A stretch of DNA of 49,048 nt. Source: an uncultured Pelagibacteraceae bacterium. GTDB lineage: Bacteria > Pseudomonadota > Alphaproteobacteria > Pelagibacterales > Pelagibacteraceae. Below are positions 10,643 through 20,310 of the stretch, piece by piece. The translations under genes and the position numbers were made by a program. The stretch is taken from NCBI GenBank assembly GCA_902552035.1, contig CACDFC010000009.1, positions 1 to 49,048 of the forward strand, read 5' to 3'. How positions within the stretch are numbered: the stretch's first letter is position 1; every line of letters starts with the position of its first letter. The notes under the pieces are model-generated. The model did not search any database and was not told the origin of the DNA. It saw nothing but the letters and a program-made list of their open reading frames with translations.

Positions 10643-10662
10643 TATAAATCTTAAATAAACTT

Positions 10663-11673
10663 ATGAATATAGCCATAGTAGGAGCAACAGGTAATGTTGG
10701 TAGAAAAATCATAGAAGTTTTGGAAAAAAAAAATTTTCCTACTTCTGAAATTTTTTTAATTGCATCATCTAAAAGCGCAGGAAAAAAAATTAGCTTCAAA
10801 GGCAAAGAATATACTGTTGAAGATCTTGAGACATTCGATTTTTTGAAAGTTAAAATAGCCTTTTTTGCAGCTGGTAGTTCTATAGCAGAAAAATGGGCAA
10901 CAAAAGCTGCAGAAAAAACTATTGTGATTGATAATTCAAAATTTTTTAGAAAAGATAATGATATTCCTTTAATTGTACCTGAGGTGAATTCAAAAGATCT
11001 TATTCATTTTAAAAACAAAAATATTATAGCTAATGCAAATTGTTCAGTTATACCGATTGTAGTAGCATTGAAACCACTTCATGATCTTTATAGTATAAAA
11101 AGAATTGTTATTTCAACTTATCAATCTGTTTCAGGCGCTGGAAAAGCAGCAATGGATGAACTTTTGATACAAACAAAAGATTTCCTAGATAAAAAAAAAT
11201 TGGCACCCATAAACTTTACAAAACAAATAGCATTCAATGCCATACCACATATTGACAGCTTTTTAGCAGATGGATCAACCAAAGAAGAGCAAAAAAATCA
11301 CGATGAAGTAAAAAAAATTTTAGATAAAAAAATTAAAATAACATCAACGTGTGTTAGAATTCCAGTACTAGTATCACATTCTATAAGTACAAATGTGGAA
11401 TTTCACAAAAAATATGATTTAAATGAAATTAAAAAAGTTTTATCTTCTTCACCTGGTTGCAAAGTGGTGGATGAACATAAAGATGGAGGTTATATAACTC
11501 CTGTTGAAGCTGAAAATAAATATGAAACTTTCATTTCAAGAATAAGAGAAGATTTTTCAAATGATAATTCCATTAATCTCTGGATTGTATCTGATAATCT
11601 TTTAAAAGGTGCAGCATTAAATGCAGTTGAGATAGCTGAAAGTTTAATTAAAAATGATTTTTATGGAAAATAA
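10663..11673 (+). CDS. asd: Aspartate-semialdehyde dehydrogenase
   Basis: MNIAIVGATGNVGRKIIEVLEKKNFP...NANCSVIPIVVALKPLHD...ISTYQSVSGAGKAAMDEL. Confidence 0.97.
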   Translation: MNIAIVGATGNVGRKIIEVLEKKNFPTSEIFLIASSKSAGKKISFKGKEYTVEDLETFDFLKVKIAFFAAGSSIAEKWATKAAEKTIVIDNSKFFRKDNDIPLIVPEVNSKDLIHFKNKNIIANANCSVIPIVVALKPLHDLYSIKRIVISTYQSVSGAGKAAMDELLIQTKDFLDKKKLAPINFTKQIAFNAIPHIDSFLADGSTKEEQKNHDEVKKILDKKIKITSTCVRIPVLVSHSISTNVEFHKKYDLNEIKKVLSSSPGCKVVDEHKDGGYITPVEAENKYETFISRIREDFSNDNSINLWIVSDNLLKGAALNAVEIAESLIKNDFYGK

Positions 11674-12046
11674 AAACCCAATATCTCCTCATATTCAAGT
11701 ATATGAGTGGCATATATCCTCTCTTGTATCTATATCTCATAGAATTACAGGTGTGATAAATATTTTGTTTATAACTTTGATTTGTTTTTGGGTTGGTTCA
11801 CTTTTTTTTGGGGAAACAGAATATGAACTCATTCAAAAAATTCTTTTAAGTTCGTTTGGCAAATTCTTGATTATAAGTATTATTTGGTCTTTTAGTTTTC
11901 AAATCTTAAGTGAAATTAGACATCTATTTTGGGATATGGGTTATGGTTTTGATTTAAAAGTATCTAAAATAACTGGACTTATTGTTATTCTCGGATCTTT
12001 TTTAATAACAATAATGGTATACTTGCTTGGGAAGCATATAATTTAA
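11663..12046 (+). CDS. sdhC: Succinate dehydrogenase cytochrome b556 subunit
   Basis: NKNPISPHIQVYEWHISSLVSISHRITGV...EIRHLFWDMGYGFD; start at ATG 11663 likely (alternative 11654). Confidence 0.95.
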   Translation: MENKNPISPHIQVYEWHISSLVSISHRITGVINILFITLICFWVGSLFFGETEYELIQKILLSSFGKFLIISIIWSFSFQILSEIRHLFWDMGYGFDLKVSKITGLIVILGSFLITIMVYLLGKHII

Positions 12047-12376
12047 ATGATAAATGTAACAAAAAAATGGTTATTTCTAAAAATTAGTTCTGTAATTTTA
12101 ATACCATTAATGCTTTGGTTTATAATTAACCTGGTATCAATTTACGATAAAAATTATCTAGAAGTAGTGTTATTCTTCACTACTCAGCCATCAAAATTTT
12201 TGTTCTCTTTTCTTGTCATTTTTGCATTTTTCTATTCTGCATTAAATATAAGTGAAATATTTGAGGATTATCTACATAATGAGAAAATTAAAAATGTCGC
12301 AAATAAAATACTCTTTTTATCTGCTATAGTTATACCTATATTAACAATAATAATGTTACTATTTTTAAAAGTATGA
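12047..12376 (+). CDS. sdhD: Succinate dehydrogenase membrane anchor subunit
   Basis: Small hydrophobic protein ([10 protein letters not shown]) between sdhC and sdhA. Confidence 0.88.
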   Translation: MINVTKKWLFLKISSVILIPLMLWFIINLVSIYDKNYLEVVLFFTTQPSKFLFSFLVIFAFFYSALNISEIFEDYLHNEKIKNVANKILFLSAIVIPILTIIMLLFLKV

Positions 12377-14148
12377 AATCTTATAATATAATCGATCATG
12401 AATACGATGTCATAGTTCTTGGAGCTGGTGGATCTGGATTAAGAGCAGCTGTAGGCCTAAGTGAGGCTGGGTTGAAAACAGCGTGTATTTCTAAAGTATT
12501 TCCGACCAGAAGTCATACCTCTGCAGCTCAAGGTGGCATTTCAGCTGCACTTGGAAATATGGGGGAGGATGATTGGAGATGGCATATGTATGATACTGTA
12601 AAAGGATCTGACTGGCTTGGAGACCAAGATAGTATTGAATATTTGTGTAAAGAAGCGCCTAAAGCAGTATTAGAATTAGAGCAGTATGGTGTTCCGTTTA
12701 GTAGAACTGAGGATGGAAAAATATATCAAAGACCTTTTGGCGGTATGACTAAAAATTATGGCAATGAAACAGTCCAAAGAACTTGTGCAGCTGCTGATAG
12801 GACAGGTCATGCAATACTTCATACTTTGTACGGACAAGCGTTAAAACATAATACAGAATTTTTTATTGAATATTTTGCTCTTGATTTGTTAATGAAAAAT
12901 GGAGAATGCAAAGGTTTAATAGCTTGGAATCTAAATGACGGAACAATACATAGATTTAGATCTCATATAACAATTATTGCCACTGGTGGTTATGGTAAAG
13001 TTTATTATTCTGCAACCTCAGCACACACATGTACTGGTGATGGAAATGCAATGGTTTTAAGAGCAGGTTTACCTTTACAGGATATGGAATTTGTTCAATT
13101 TCACCCTACAGGAATATATGGTCACGGAACTCTTATATCTGAGGGTGTTCGAGGCGAAGGTGGGTATTTATTAAATTCAAAAGGTGAGAGATTTATGGAG
13201 AGGTACGCTCCTAAGGCAAAAGATTTAGCTTCAAGAGATGTAGTTAGCAGATCAATAGCAATAGAGATAAATGAAGGAAGAGGTGTTGGTAAGGAAAAAG
13301 ATCATGTTCATCTTCATTTAGATCATTTAGATCCAAAAGTAATCGAAGATAGATTGCCTGGTATATCCGAGTCATCAAAATTGTTTGCAGATGTTGATGT
13401 TACAAAAGAACCTATACCTGTGGTACCAACAGTTCATTACAATATGGGAGGAATACCAACTAATTACAAAGCTGAAGTTTTAAGTGCTAGTGGATCAAAT
13501 CAAACTGTCCCAGGATTAATGGCTATAGGCGAAGCCGCTTGTGTTTCAGTGCATGGTGCTAATAGGCTTGGGTCAAATTCATTGATAGACCTTGTTGTCT
13601 TTGGAAGGGCAGCCGCTAAAAGAGCATCTGAACTGGTAAAGCCAGGAACTCCTCATGAAGTTATATCTCAGTCAGAAACCGACAAGTGCCTAAAAAGATT
13701 TGATAAATTGAGAAACTCTTCAGGAAAAAACACAACAGCTGAATTAAGAATTTCAATGCAAAAAACTATGCAATCAAAATGTGCTGTATTTAGAACTGAA
13801 AAAACATTGAGTGAGGGAGTAAATGAAATACGAAAACCTTTCGAAGGTATGGATGAAATTTCAGTAAAAGATAAATCTCTAATATTTAATACTGATCTTG
13901 TAGAAACTTTGGAGTTTGATAATTTGATTAGACAGGCAATTACTACAATGGACTCTGCATATTATAGAAAAGAAAGTAGAGGAGCTCATGCAAGAGAAGA
14001 TTATCCAAAAAGAGATGATGAAAAATTTATGCAACATACTTTATCTTGGTGTGATGGAACAAAAACTCAAATAAAATATAGACCAGTTACAAGATCCACA
14101 TTAACAAATGATGTGCAATATTTTCCACCTCAAGAACGAGTTTATTAA
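12373..14148 (+). CDS. sdhA: Succinate dehydrogenase flavoprotein subunit
   Basis: [22 protein letters not shown]...[43 protein letters not shown]. Confidence 0.98.
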   Translation: MKSYNIIDHEYDVIVLGAGGSGLRAAVGLSEAGLKTACISKVFPTRSHTSAAQGGISAALGNMGEDDWRWHMYDTVKGSDWLGDQDSIEYLCKEAPKAVLELEQYGVPFSRTEDGKIYQRPFGGMTKNYGNETVQRTCAAADRTGHAILHTLYGQALKHNTEFFIEYFALDLLMKNGECKGLIAWNLNDGTIHRFRSHITIIATGGYGKVYYSATSAHTCTGDGNAMVLRAGLPLQDMEFVQFHPTGIYGHGTLISEGVRGEGGYLLNSKGERFMERYAPKAKDLASRDVVSRSIAIEINEGRGVGKEKDHVHLHLDHLDPKVIEDRLPGISESSKLFADVDVTKEPIPVVPTVHYNMGGIPTNYKAEVLSASGSNQTVPGLMAIGEAACVSVHGANRLGSNSLIDLVVFGRAAAKRASELVKPGTPHEVISQSETDKCLKRFDKLRNSSGKNTTAELRISMQKTMQSKCAVFRTEKTLSEGVNEIRKPFEGMDEISVKDKSLIFNTDLVETLEFDNLIRQAITTMDSAYYRKESRGAHAREDYPKRDDEKFMQHTLSWCDGTKTQIKYRPVTRSTLTNDVQYFPPQERVY

Positions 14149-14921
14149 TGGTACAAATTAGTTTACCAAAAAACTCAAAAGTTCAAAAAGGAAAATACTA
14201 TAAAGATAAAACTGGATCAAAAAATATTAGAAAAGTAAATGTTTATAGGTGGGATCCGTCATCAGGAGAAAATCCAAGAATTGATACCTATGAAGTTGAT
14301 ATGGACAACTGTCCCTCGAAAGTTCTTGACGTTTTAAATAAAATTAAAAATGAAATTGATCCATCTCTAGCTTATAGAAGATCATGTGCTCATGGTGTTT
14401 GTGGTTCATGCGCTATGAATATGGATGGCAAAAATGGTTTAGCTTGTACAAAAGCACATTCTGAGATTAAAGGAGAAATTAATATTTATCCATTACCACA
14501 TTTAAAGGTTTTAAAAGATTTGATAGGCGATCTAAATACATTATATAAACAATATGCGTCTGTAGAACCTTGGCTTAAAACTTCAAAAAAAAATGATAAT
14601 GTTGAAAATATTCAATCAATTAATGATAGATCAAAACTTGACGGATTATATGAGTGCATAATGTGTGCATGTTGCTCAACTTCATGTCCAAGTTATTGGT
14701 GGAATGGTGACAAATACCTCGGTCCTGCAGTTTTATTACAAGCTTACAGATGGATAATGGATAGTAGAGATGAAGATAGAAAAGAAAGACTCAAAAAAGT
14801 TGCAGATGAACTAAAATTATATAGATGTCATACTATTATGAATTGTACTAATTCCTGCCCTAAAGGACTAAATCCAGCAAAGGCTATAGCAGAAATTAAA
14901 AAAATGCTTGTAACAGTTTAA
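14148..14921 (+). CDS. sdhB: Succinate dehydrogenase iron-sulfur subunit
   Basis: [61 protein letters not shown]. Confidence 0.98.
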   Translation: MVQISLPKNSKVQKGKYYKDKTGSKNIRKVNVYRWDPSSGENPRIDTYEVDMDNCPSKVLDVLNKIKNEIDPSLAYRRSCAHGVCGSCAMNMDGKNGLACTKAHSEIKGEINIYPLPHLKVLKDLIGDLNTLYKQYASVEPWLKTSKKNDNVENIQSINDRSKLDGLYECIMCACCSTSCPSYWWNGDKYLGPAVLLQAYRWIMDSRDEDRKERLKKVADELKLYRCHTIMNCTNSCPKGLNPAKAIAEIKKMLVTV

Positions 14922-15676
14922 TTTTTATTTTTAAAAAAAAGAATTTTTTTAAGATTTTCAGCTGCATTGAGCATTAGTGGTAAGATTTTTTTTAAATCTT
15001 CAATATTTTTTCTACTTTTTGCAGTATGAGTTGATAAACAAAAATAAAGAGAATTATTATTTGTTATAGGCACAGATAAACCAACCATGCCATTGAACCA
15101 CTCTTCATTATCAAATGCATATCCCTGTTTTTTTATTTTATTTAATTCTTTTTTGAATTGAGAGACATCTATAATTGTATTTTTTGCTGATTTAGGAGTT
15201 TTTATATTTTTAAATATTTGGATAGCATTACTGTTTTCAAGAAATGACAAATAAAGTTTTCCAGATGCTGAGGCGTGCAAAGGTAAATGATCTCCCGCAT
15301 CCAAATTAAGTTGCATAGGCCAATGAAATTGAATTCTATCAAAATAAACTAATTTTGTTCCAATTGGCATTGATAAGCTAACGGTTTCTTGTATATCCTC
15401 AGTTAATTTTCTCAAAAATGATCTTCTCAACGTAAATTTTGGCTCATAAGGCAAACTTTTTAAAATAATTTCTCTTATTTTTGGACCAGGTATAAATGTT
15501 TTGTTAACGTTTTGGATTAAAAACCTTTCCTCACATAAAATTTCAAGTTGACGGTAAACAGTTGCTAAAGGAATTTTTAGTTTTTGTGAAATTTTTTTAG
15601 CAGTAAGGTTGTCTGGATCTGTTAAGATCTCTTCCATTATATTAAGTATTCTCCTAGGAGATGTTCGAGATTTCAT
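14918..15676 (-). CDS. IclR-family transcriptional regulator
   Basis: N-terminal wHTH ([29 protein letters not shown]) and IclR effector domain ([35 protein letters not shown]). Confidence 0.92.
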   Translation of the reverse strand: MKSRTSPRRILNIMEEILTDPDNLTAKKISQKLKIPLATVYRQLEILCEERFLIQNVNKTFIPGPKIREIILKSLPYEPKFTLRRSFLRKLTEDIQETVSLSMPIGTKLVYFDRIQFHWPMQLNLDAGDHLPLHASASGKLYLSFLENSNAIQIFKNIKTPKSAKNTIIDVSQFKKELNKIKKQGYAFDNEEWFNGMVGLSVPITNNNSLYFCLSTHTAKSRKNIEDLKKILPLMLNAAENLKKILFFKNKN

Positions 15677-15690
15677 AAAATATTTTAAAA

Positions 15691-17184
15691 TTAAGATAGA
15701 ACTGGAATAGTAAATTCTGGGCCAGCATTATCTTCATTCCAGGTAATAGTAGCAGTTTTAAGTTTTGTATAAAATCTTACCCCATCTGGACCATGAATCG
15801 AGTGATCTCCAAAAAGTGAACGCTTCCAACCCCCAAAACTATGATAAGCGACAGGTACAGGAATTGGAACATTAACTCCTATCATTCCAATTTTAGCATT
15901 TTCAGTGAAATGTTTTGCTATATTACCACTTTTAGTAAACACTGCTGCTCCATTTCCAAGCTCATGATCATTAACCAATTTTAAAGCATCTTCATATTTT
16001 TTAGTTGTCATCATACTTAAAACTGGTCCAAATATTTCCTCTTTATATATTTTCATTTCAGGCTTAACCTCATCAAATATAGTTGGTCCAACAAAATAAC
16101 CGTCTTCATAGCCTTGTTTCTTAAAATTTCTTCCATCAGCTAATAATTTAGCTCCCTCTTTCTCCCCACTATCTATATATCCTAGAACTTTTTTATAATG
16201 TGCTTCGCTACTTAGAGGTCCAAAATCTGTTTTTTCGTCAGTATAAGGTCCAACGTTTAATTTAGATGTTTTTTCTAGTAGAGATTTTTTAATTTTATTA
16301 TTTGTTTCTTTGCCAACACATACTGCAACAGATATTGCCATACATCTTTCACCAGCAGATCCAAAAGCTGAGCCAATAATCGCATCTGTTGTTTTTTCAA
16401 CGTCTGCATCTGGCATTATAACCATGTGATTTTTTGCTCCTCCAAGTGCTTGAATTCTTTTATTGTTTTTTGTTCCTGTATGATAAACATATTCTGCGAT
16501 TGGTGTTGAGCCTACAAAACTAATGGCTTGCACATCTTTATCCTCTAGTAAAGCATCTACAGACTCTTTGTCTCCATTTACACAATTTAATACTCCAGGA
16601 GGAAAACCAGCTTCTATTGCTAGTTCTGCTAATTTTAATGGACAACTTGGATCTTTTTCAGAAGGTTTAAGAACAAAAGTATTTCCACAAGCAATAGCTA
16701 CTGGAAACATCCACATAGGTACCATTGCTGGGAAATTAAATGGGGTTATTCCAGCACAAACCCCTAGCGGTTGACGAAGCGTGTGTGAGTCAACATTAGT
16801 TCCTACGTTTGACGAATGTTCACCTTTTAGGGAAGATGTAATACCAGTTACATATTCAACAACTTCAATACCTCTTTGAATAGATCCTTTTGCATCTGGT
16901 ATTGTTTTTCCATGTTGCTTCGAAACAAGTTCAGCTAGTTCATTCATATTTTGAACTAATAAATCTTTATATTTTGAAAAAATTCTTGCTCTAGTTATTG
17001 GCGTTGTTTTTGACCATTTATCAAATGCTTGCAATGAGTTTTCCACTGCCATTTTTACTATATCTTTACTAGCCAATTCAACATCGGCTATTTGTTCTCC
17101 AGTTGCTGGGTTAAATACTTTGCCTTTTCTAGAATTTTTATCTGAATATAATTTACCGTCAATAAAGTGACTAATGAGTTCCAT
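15691..17184 (-). CDS. mmsA: Methylmalonate-/malonate-semialdehyde dehydrogenase (CoA-acylating; MmsA/DddC-like)
   Basis: FIDGKLY...FNPATGEQIADVELAS...PFNFPAMVPMWMFPVAIACGN...FGSAGERCMAISVAV; typical MmsA. Confidence 0.92.
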   Translation of the reverse strand: MELISHFIDGKLYSDKNSRKGKVFNPATGEQIADVELASKDIVKMAVENSLQAFDKWSKTTPITRARIFSKYKDLLVQNMNELAELVSKQHGKTIPDAKGSIQRGIEVVEYVTGITSSLKGEHSSNVGTNVDSHTLRQPLGVCAGITPFNFPAMVPMWMFPVAIACGNTFVLKPSEKDPSCPLKLAELAIEAGFPPGVLNCVNGDKESVDALLEDKDVQAISFVGSTPIAEYVYHTGTKNNKRIQALGGAKNHMVIMPDADVEKTTDAIIGSAFGSAGERCMAISVAVCVGKETNNKIKKSLLEKTSKLNVGPYTDEKTDFGPLSSEAHYKKVLGYIDSGEKEGAKLLADGRNFKKQGYEDGYFVGPTIFDEVKPEMKIYKEEIFGPVLSMMTTKKYEDALKLVNDHELGNGAAVFTKSGNIAKHFTENAKIGMIGVNVPIPVPVAYHSFGGWKRSLFGDHSIHGPDGVRFYTKLKTATITWNEDNAGPEFTIPVLS

Positions 17185-17253
17185 TTTTTATAATTTTTAT
17201 TAAAGTTATATCAATTAATTTCCATTTTCAACATATTGCTTAAATGAGAAAAA

Positions 17254-17274
17254 TATTATCACCTAAGGATAATA
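17254..17274. promoter_or_regulatory. Inverted repeat TATTATC-N7-GATAATA in the mmsA/Fe-ADH divergent intergenic region (candidate operator)
   Basis: TATTATC (17254-17260) and GATAATA (17268-17274) are exact reverse complements separated by 7 nt. Confidence 0.4.
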
Positions 17275-17344
17275 CGCTATTGACTCTAATTTTTACATAT
17301 AATTAAATTATAACTTAAAGATTAACTTATTGCGGAGGTACTCT

Positions 17345-18532
17345 TTGAGTATTAGGGATAATGTAAGAGTGTGTGTGCCAAGATATCTACAAATTGGCAA
17401 AGGAAGTCTTAGTCAACTTCCAGAAATTATAAAAATTTTAGGATCAATAAAATCACCATTAATTGTTACTGACAAACAAATGGTTCAATTTGGATATGTC
17501 AAAAAATTGCAGGAAGTTTTAAATAAAGCAGGATTAAATTCTAATGTATTTGATGACACAATCCCTGATCCCACAGACAAAGTTGTTTTAAAAGGCATTG
17601 ATATGTTAGAAAAAAATAAGAATGATGCCGTGATAGGCTTTGGAGGAGGAAGTCCAATTGACACAGCTAAAGCCATAGCAGTTCTTTCACAGTATAGTAG
17701 AGACATACAAGACTATAAACCGCCCGGAACTTTTGATAAAAAGGGTTTACCAATTATTGCAATACCAACAACCGCCGGAACTGGATCAGAGGTTACTCAT
17801 CATGCTGTAGTTATTGATAGTAGAACTAATAATTTAGAAAAAATATCATGTAGAGGTGAAGGTTTTGTTCCCATAGTTTCCATTATTGATTATGAATTAA
17901 CTCTATCTAAACCCAGAAGATTAACTATTGATAGTGCGATTGACACTTTGACGCATGGTATAGAAGCTTATGTTAGCAAGAAGGCAACTTTATTCTCAGA
18001 TAGAATGGCACTTGATACAATAAGACTTGTTACTGAAAATATATATGCAGTAGATAAAAACCCTAAAGATATAAAAGCAAGAGAAGGTTTAATGTTAGCT
18101 GCAACTTTAGGAGGTTTGGCTTTTTCAAATGCCTCAATATGTCTAGTACATGGAATGAGCAGACCATTAGGAAGTAATTTTAAAGTTCCACATGGTTTAA
18201 GTAATGCAATGCTATTACCTACAATTACAGAATTTTCAGTTGATCATGCTAAAAGTCGCTATGCAGATTGTAGTAGAGCAGGGAAATTTGCTCTATTAGA
18301 TGATGATGATCAAACTGCGTGTAAAAAATTATTACAAGGACTGTATAAAATTAATAAAGATTTTGAAGTACCATCAATGAAAAATTTTGGTATTGATCAA
18401 AAGAATTTTGAGGACCAATTAGAAAATATGGCAACAGATGCCGAGATATCTGGAGCGCCTGGCCTTAATCCGAGAGTGCCCTCTGTAAAGGAAATGATAA
18501 ATCTTTACGAGGAAGCATGGAGAGCATTTTAA
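17345..18532 (+). CDS. Iron-containing alcohol dehydrogenase (DddB-like candidate)
   Basis: VIGFGGGSPIDTAKAIAVL, PIIAIPTTAGTGSEVT, HGMSRPLGSNFKVPHGLSNAMLLP. TTG start at 17345 preferred because GGAGG lies at 17334-17338. Confidence 0.9.
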   Translation: MSIRDNVRVCVPRYLQIGKGSLSQLPEIIKILGSIKSPLIVTDKQMVQFGYVKKLQEVLNKAGLNSNVFDDTIPDPTDKVVLKGIDMLEKNKNDAVIGFGGGSPIDTAKAIAVLSQYSRDIQDYKPPGTFDKKGLPIIAIPTTAGTGSEVTHHAVVIDSRTNNLEKISCRGEGFVPIVSIIDYELTLSKPRRLTIDSAIDTLTHGIEAYVSKKATLFSDRMALDTIRLVTENIYAVDKNPKDIKAREGLMLAATLGGLAFSNASICLVHGMSRPLGSNFKVPHGLSNAMLLPTITEFSVDHAKSRYADCSRAGKFALLDDDDQTACKKLLQGLYKINKDFEVPSMKNFGIDQKNFEDQLENMATDAEISGAPGLNPRVPSVKEMINLYEEAWRAF

Positions 18533-18534
18533 GC

Positions 18535-18575
18535 AAGAGTTGGAAATGTTCTTTTTTTATTAATTAACAACTCTT
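18535..18575 (+). repeat. 8-bp inverted repeat AAGAGTTG...CAACTCTT in the adh-dctP gap (possible leader hairpin)
   Basis: AAGAGTTG 18535-18542 and CAACTCTT 18568-18575 are exact reverse complements; the 25-nt loop contains T7. Confidence 0.5.
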
Positions 18576-18595
18576 AAAACGAAGAGAGGGAAATA

Positions 18596-19660
18596 ATGAA
18601 AAAACTGATGAAAACATCTGTTAGTCTTTTTGCTGTTTTTGCTTTGATGATTACTTTTTCACTACAGCAAGTAAGTGCAGCAGAAAAGATTAGATGGAAA
18701 GTACAATCTACTTTTAACACTGGTTGGCCTGCTCTAGGAGATCCTGTAGCACGTTTATCAGATACATTGGATAGAGCGACTGATGGTAGAATTAAATTAA
18801 AGGTTTACGAGCCTGGAAAAATTCTTCCACCTTTAGAAATTTCACCTTCAATTAGTAAAGGTGACTTGCCAGCAGCTTATAACTACATGGCGTATGACCA
18901 AGGAAGAATTCCAGCAGCAGTACTTTTTGCGGCTGTACCGTTTGGAATGGAACCATGGGAATATGCTGCATGGTGGTTTGAAGGAGAAGGAGCTAAATTA
19001 GCTAATGAAATATATAATAAACAAAATATTCAAGTTTTGTTATGTAGTACAATTGGACCTGAAACAGCTGGCTGGTATAGAAATCCAATAACTAGCTTAG
19101 CAGATCTTAAAGGTTTAAAAATTCGTTTCTCAGGTTTAGGAGGAATGGTTTTAAACGAAATAGGAGCATCTGCAACTTTAATGGCTGGTGGAGAGATTTT
19201 TGCTGCTCTAGAAAAAGGAACTTTAGATGCAACTGAATATTCTATGCCTGCGATTGATGAAGTTTTAGGTTTTCATAAAATCACTAAGTTCAACCTATTT
19301 CCAGGATGGCACCAAGTATCAACTTCAACTCATTTCATGATCAATTTAGATTTATGGAAAAAAATGGGTGCGGCTGACCAAGCTTTATTCGAAATGGCTT
19401 GTACAGCAGCAGCTATGAGAGCAATTACAACAGGTGAATTTTTACAAGGAAAACAAATTGGAACTTTTCCTTCTAAAGGTGTAACAGCTGCTAGATTGCC
19501 TGATAGTGTATTGAGAGAACTACAAAAAGTTAGTGCTAGAGTCATGGATGAACAATCTGCTAAAGATGCTGACTTTAAAAGAGTATGGGAATCTCAACAA
19601 GCATTCATGAAAGAGTATGATGTTTGGCAAAAATGGGGATATTTACCTAGAAACTTTTAG
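18596..19660 (+). CDS. dctP: TRAP transporter substrate-binding protein (DctP/TakP type)
   Basis: Signal peptide MKKLMKTSVSLFAVFALMITFSLQQVSAA; ETAGWYRNPITSLADLKGLKIRFSGLGGMVLNEIGASATLMAGGEIFAALEKGTLDATEYS; followed by dctQ and dctM. Confidence 0.95.
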   Translation: MKKLMKTSVSLFAVFALMITFSLQQVSAAEKIRWKVQSTFNTGWPALGDPVARLSDTLDRATDGRIKLKVYEPGKILPPLEISPSISKGDLPAAYNYMAYDQGRIPAAVLFAAVPFGMEPWEYAAWWFEGEGAKLANEIYNKQNIQVLLCSTIGPETAGWYRNPITSLADLKGLKIRFSGLGGMVLNEIGASATLMAGGEIFAALEKGTLDATEYSMPAIDEVLGFHKITKFNLFPGWHQVSTSTHFMINLDLWKKMGAADQALFEMACTAAAMRAITTGEFLQGKQIGTFPSKGVTAARLPDSVLRELQKVSARVMDEQSAKDADFKRVWESQQAFMKEYDVWQKWGYLPRNF

Positions 19661-19690
19661 TATTTAATACTTAAAAAGTTGATTATAATA

Positions 19691-19727
19691 ACAAAAGCGG
19701 CCGGTTTTACTGGCTGCTTTTGTTTTT
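19691..19727 (+). terminator. Strong 12-bp hairpin followed by T4 between dctP and dctQ (partial terminator/attenuator or 3'-end stabiliser)
   Basis: ACAAAAGCGGCC (19691-19702), loop GGTTTTACT, GGCTGCTTTTGT (19712-19723); 12 pairs with one G-U, then TTTT. Confidence 0.75.
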
Positions 19728-19740
19728 AAGGAAAATAAAT

Positions 19741-20310
19741 ATGTCTAAAGATTTTACATCTGTTGAAGGTTCTCTTGATAAAAAATTACAGCTTAGACAT
19801 ACCCCTATAACGCAAAAGATAGATAATTTTGTATTACAGATTGGTGAATTTTTTAATTGGTTTTGGGTAATATTAGTTGCAGTTATTATTCTTAATGTAG
19901 TTTTAAGATACGTATTTAAAAATGGAATGATTGAACTAGAGGAGCTGCAATGGCATCTTTATTGTATTGGATGGTTAGTTGGACTTTCATCAACATATAT
20001 TGTGGACTCACATGTAAGAGTTGACGTTTTAAGTGAGAGACTTAGTTATAGAAAAAAATTATGGTTTGAATTATTTGGTATTTTGATTTTATTTTTACCA
20101 TTTGTAATTCTTGTCCTTTATTATGCTGTTCCTTTTTTTGAACTTTCATGGACTACAAGTGAAAGATCAACATCTGCGAATGGTTTACCAGCAAGATGGT
20201 TTGTCAAAGGCTTTCTAGTAATAAGTTTTTTCTTGTTACTAATTTCTGGATTCTCAAGAATCGTAAGAATAATAACAACTTTAAGATTTGGTTTTGAGGA
20301 TAAAAAATGA
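19741..20310 (+). CDS. dctQ: TRAP transporter small permease (DctQ)
   Basis: Hydrophobic; NVVLRYVFKNGMIELEELQWHLYCIGWLVGLSSTYIVDSHVRVDVL. ATG 19741 has AAGGA upstream. Confidence 0.93.
   Translation: MSKDFTSVEGSLDKKLQLRHTPITQKIDNFVLQIGEFFNWFWVILVAVIILNVVLRYVFKNGMIELEELQWHLYCIGWLVGLSSTYIVDSHVRVDVLSERLSYRKKLWFELFGILILFLPFVILVLYYAVPFFELSWTTSERSTSANGLPARWFVKGFLVISFFLLLISGFSRIVRIITTLRFGFEDKK

Noticed and set aside
17280-17303. TTGACT ... TATAAT promoter for the Fe-ADH
   Set aside because: Spacer is only 12 nt, too short for a sigma70 promoter; other -10 options are weak.
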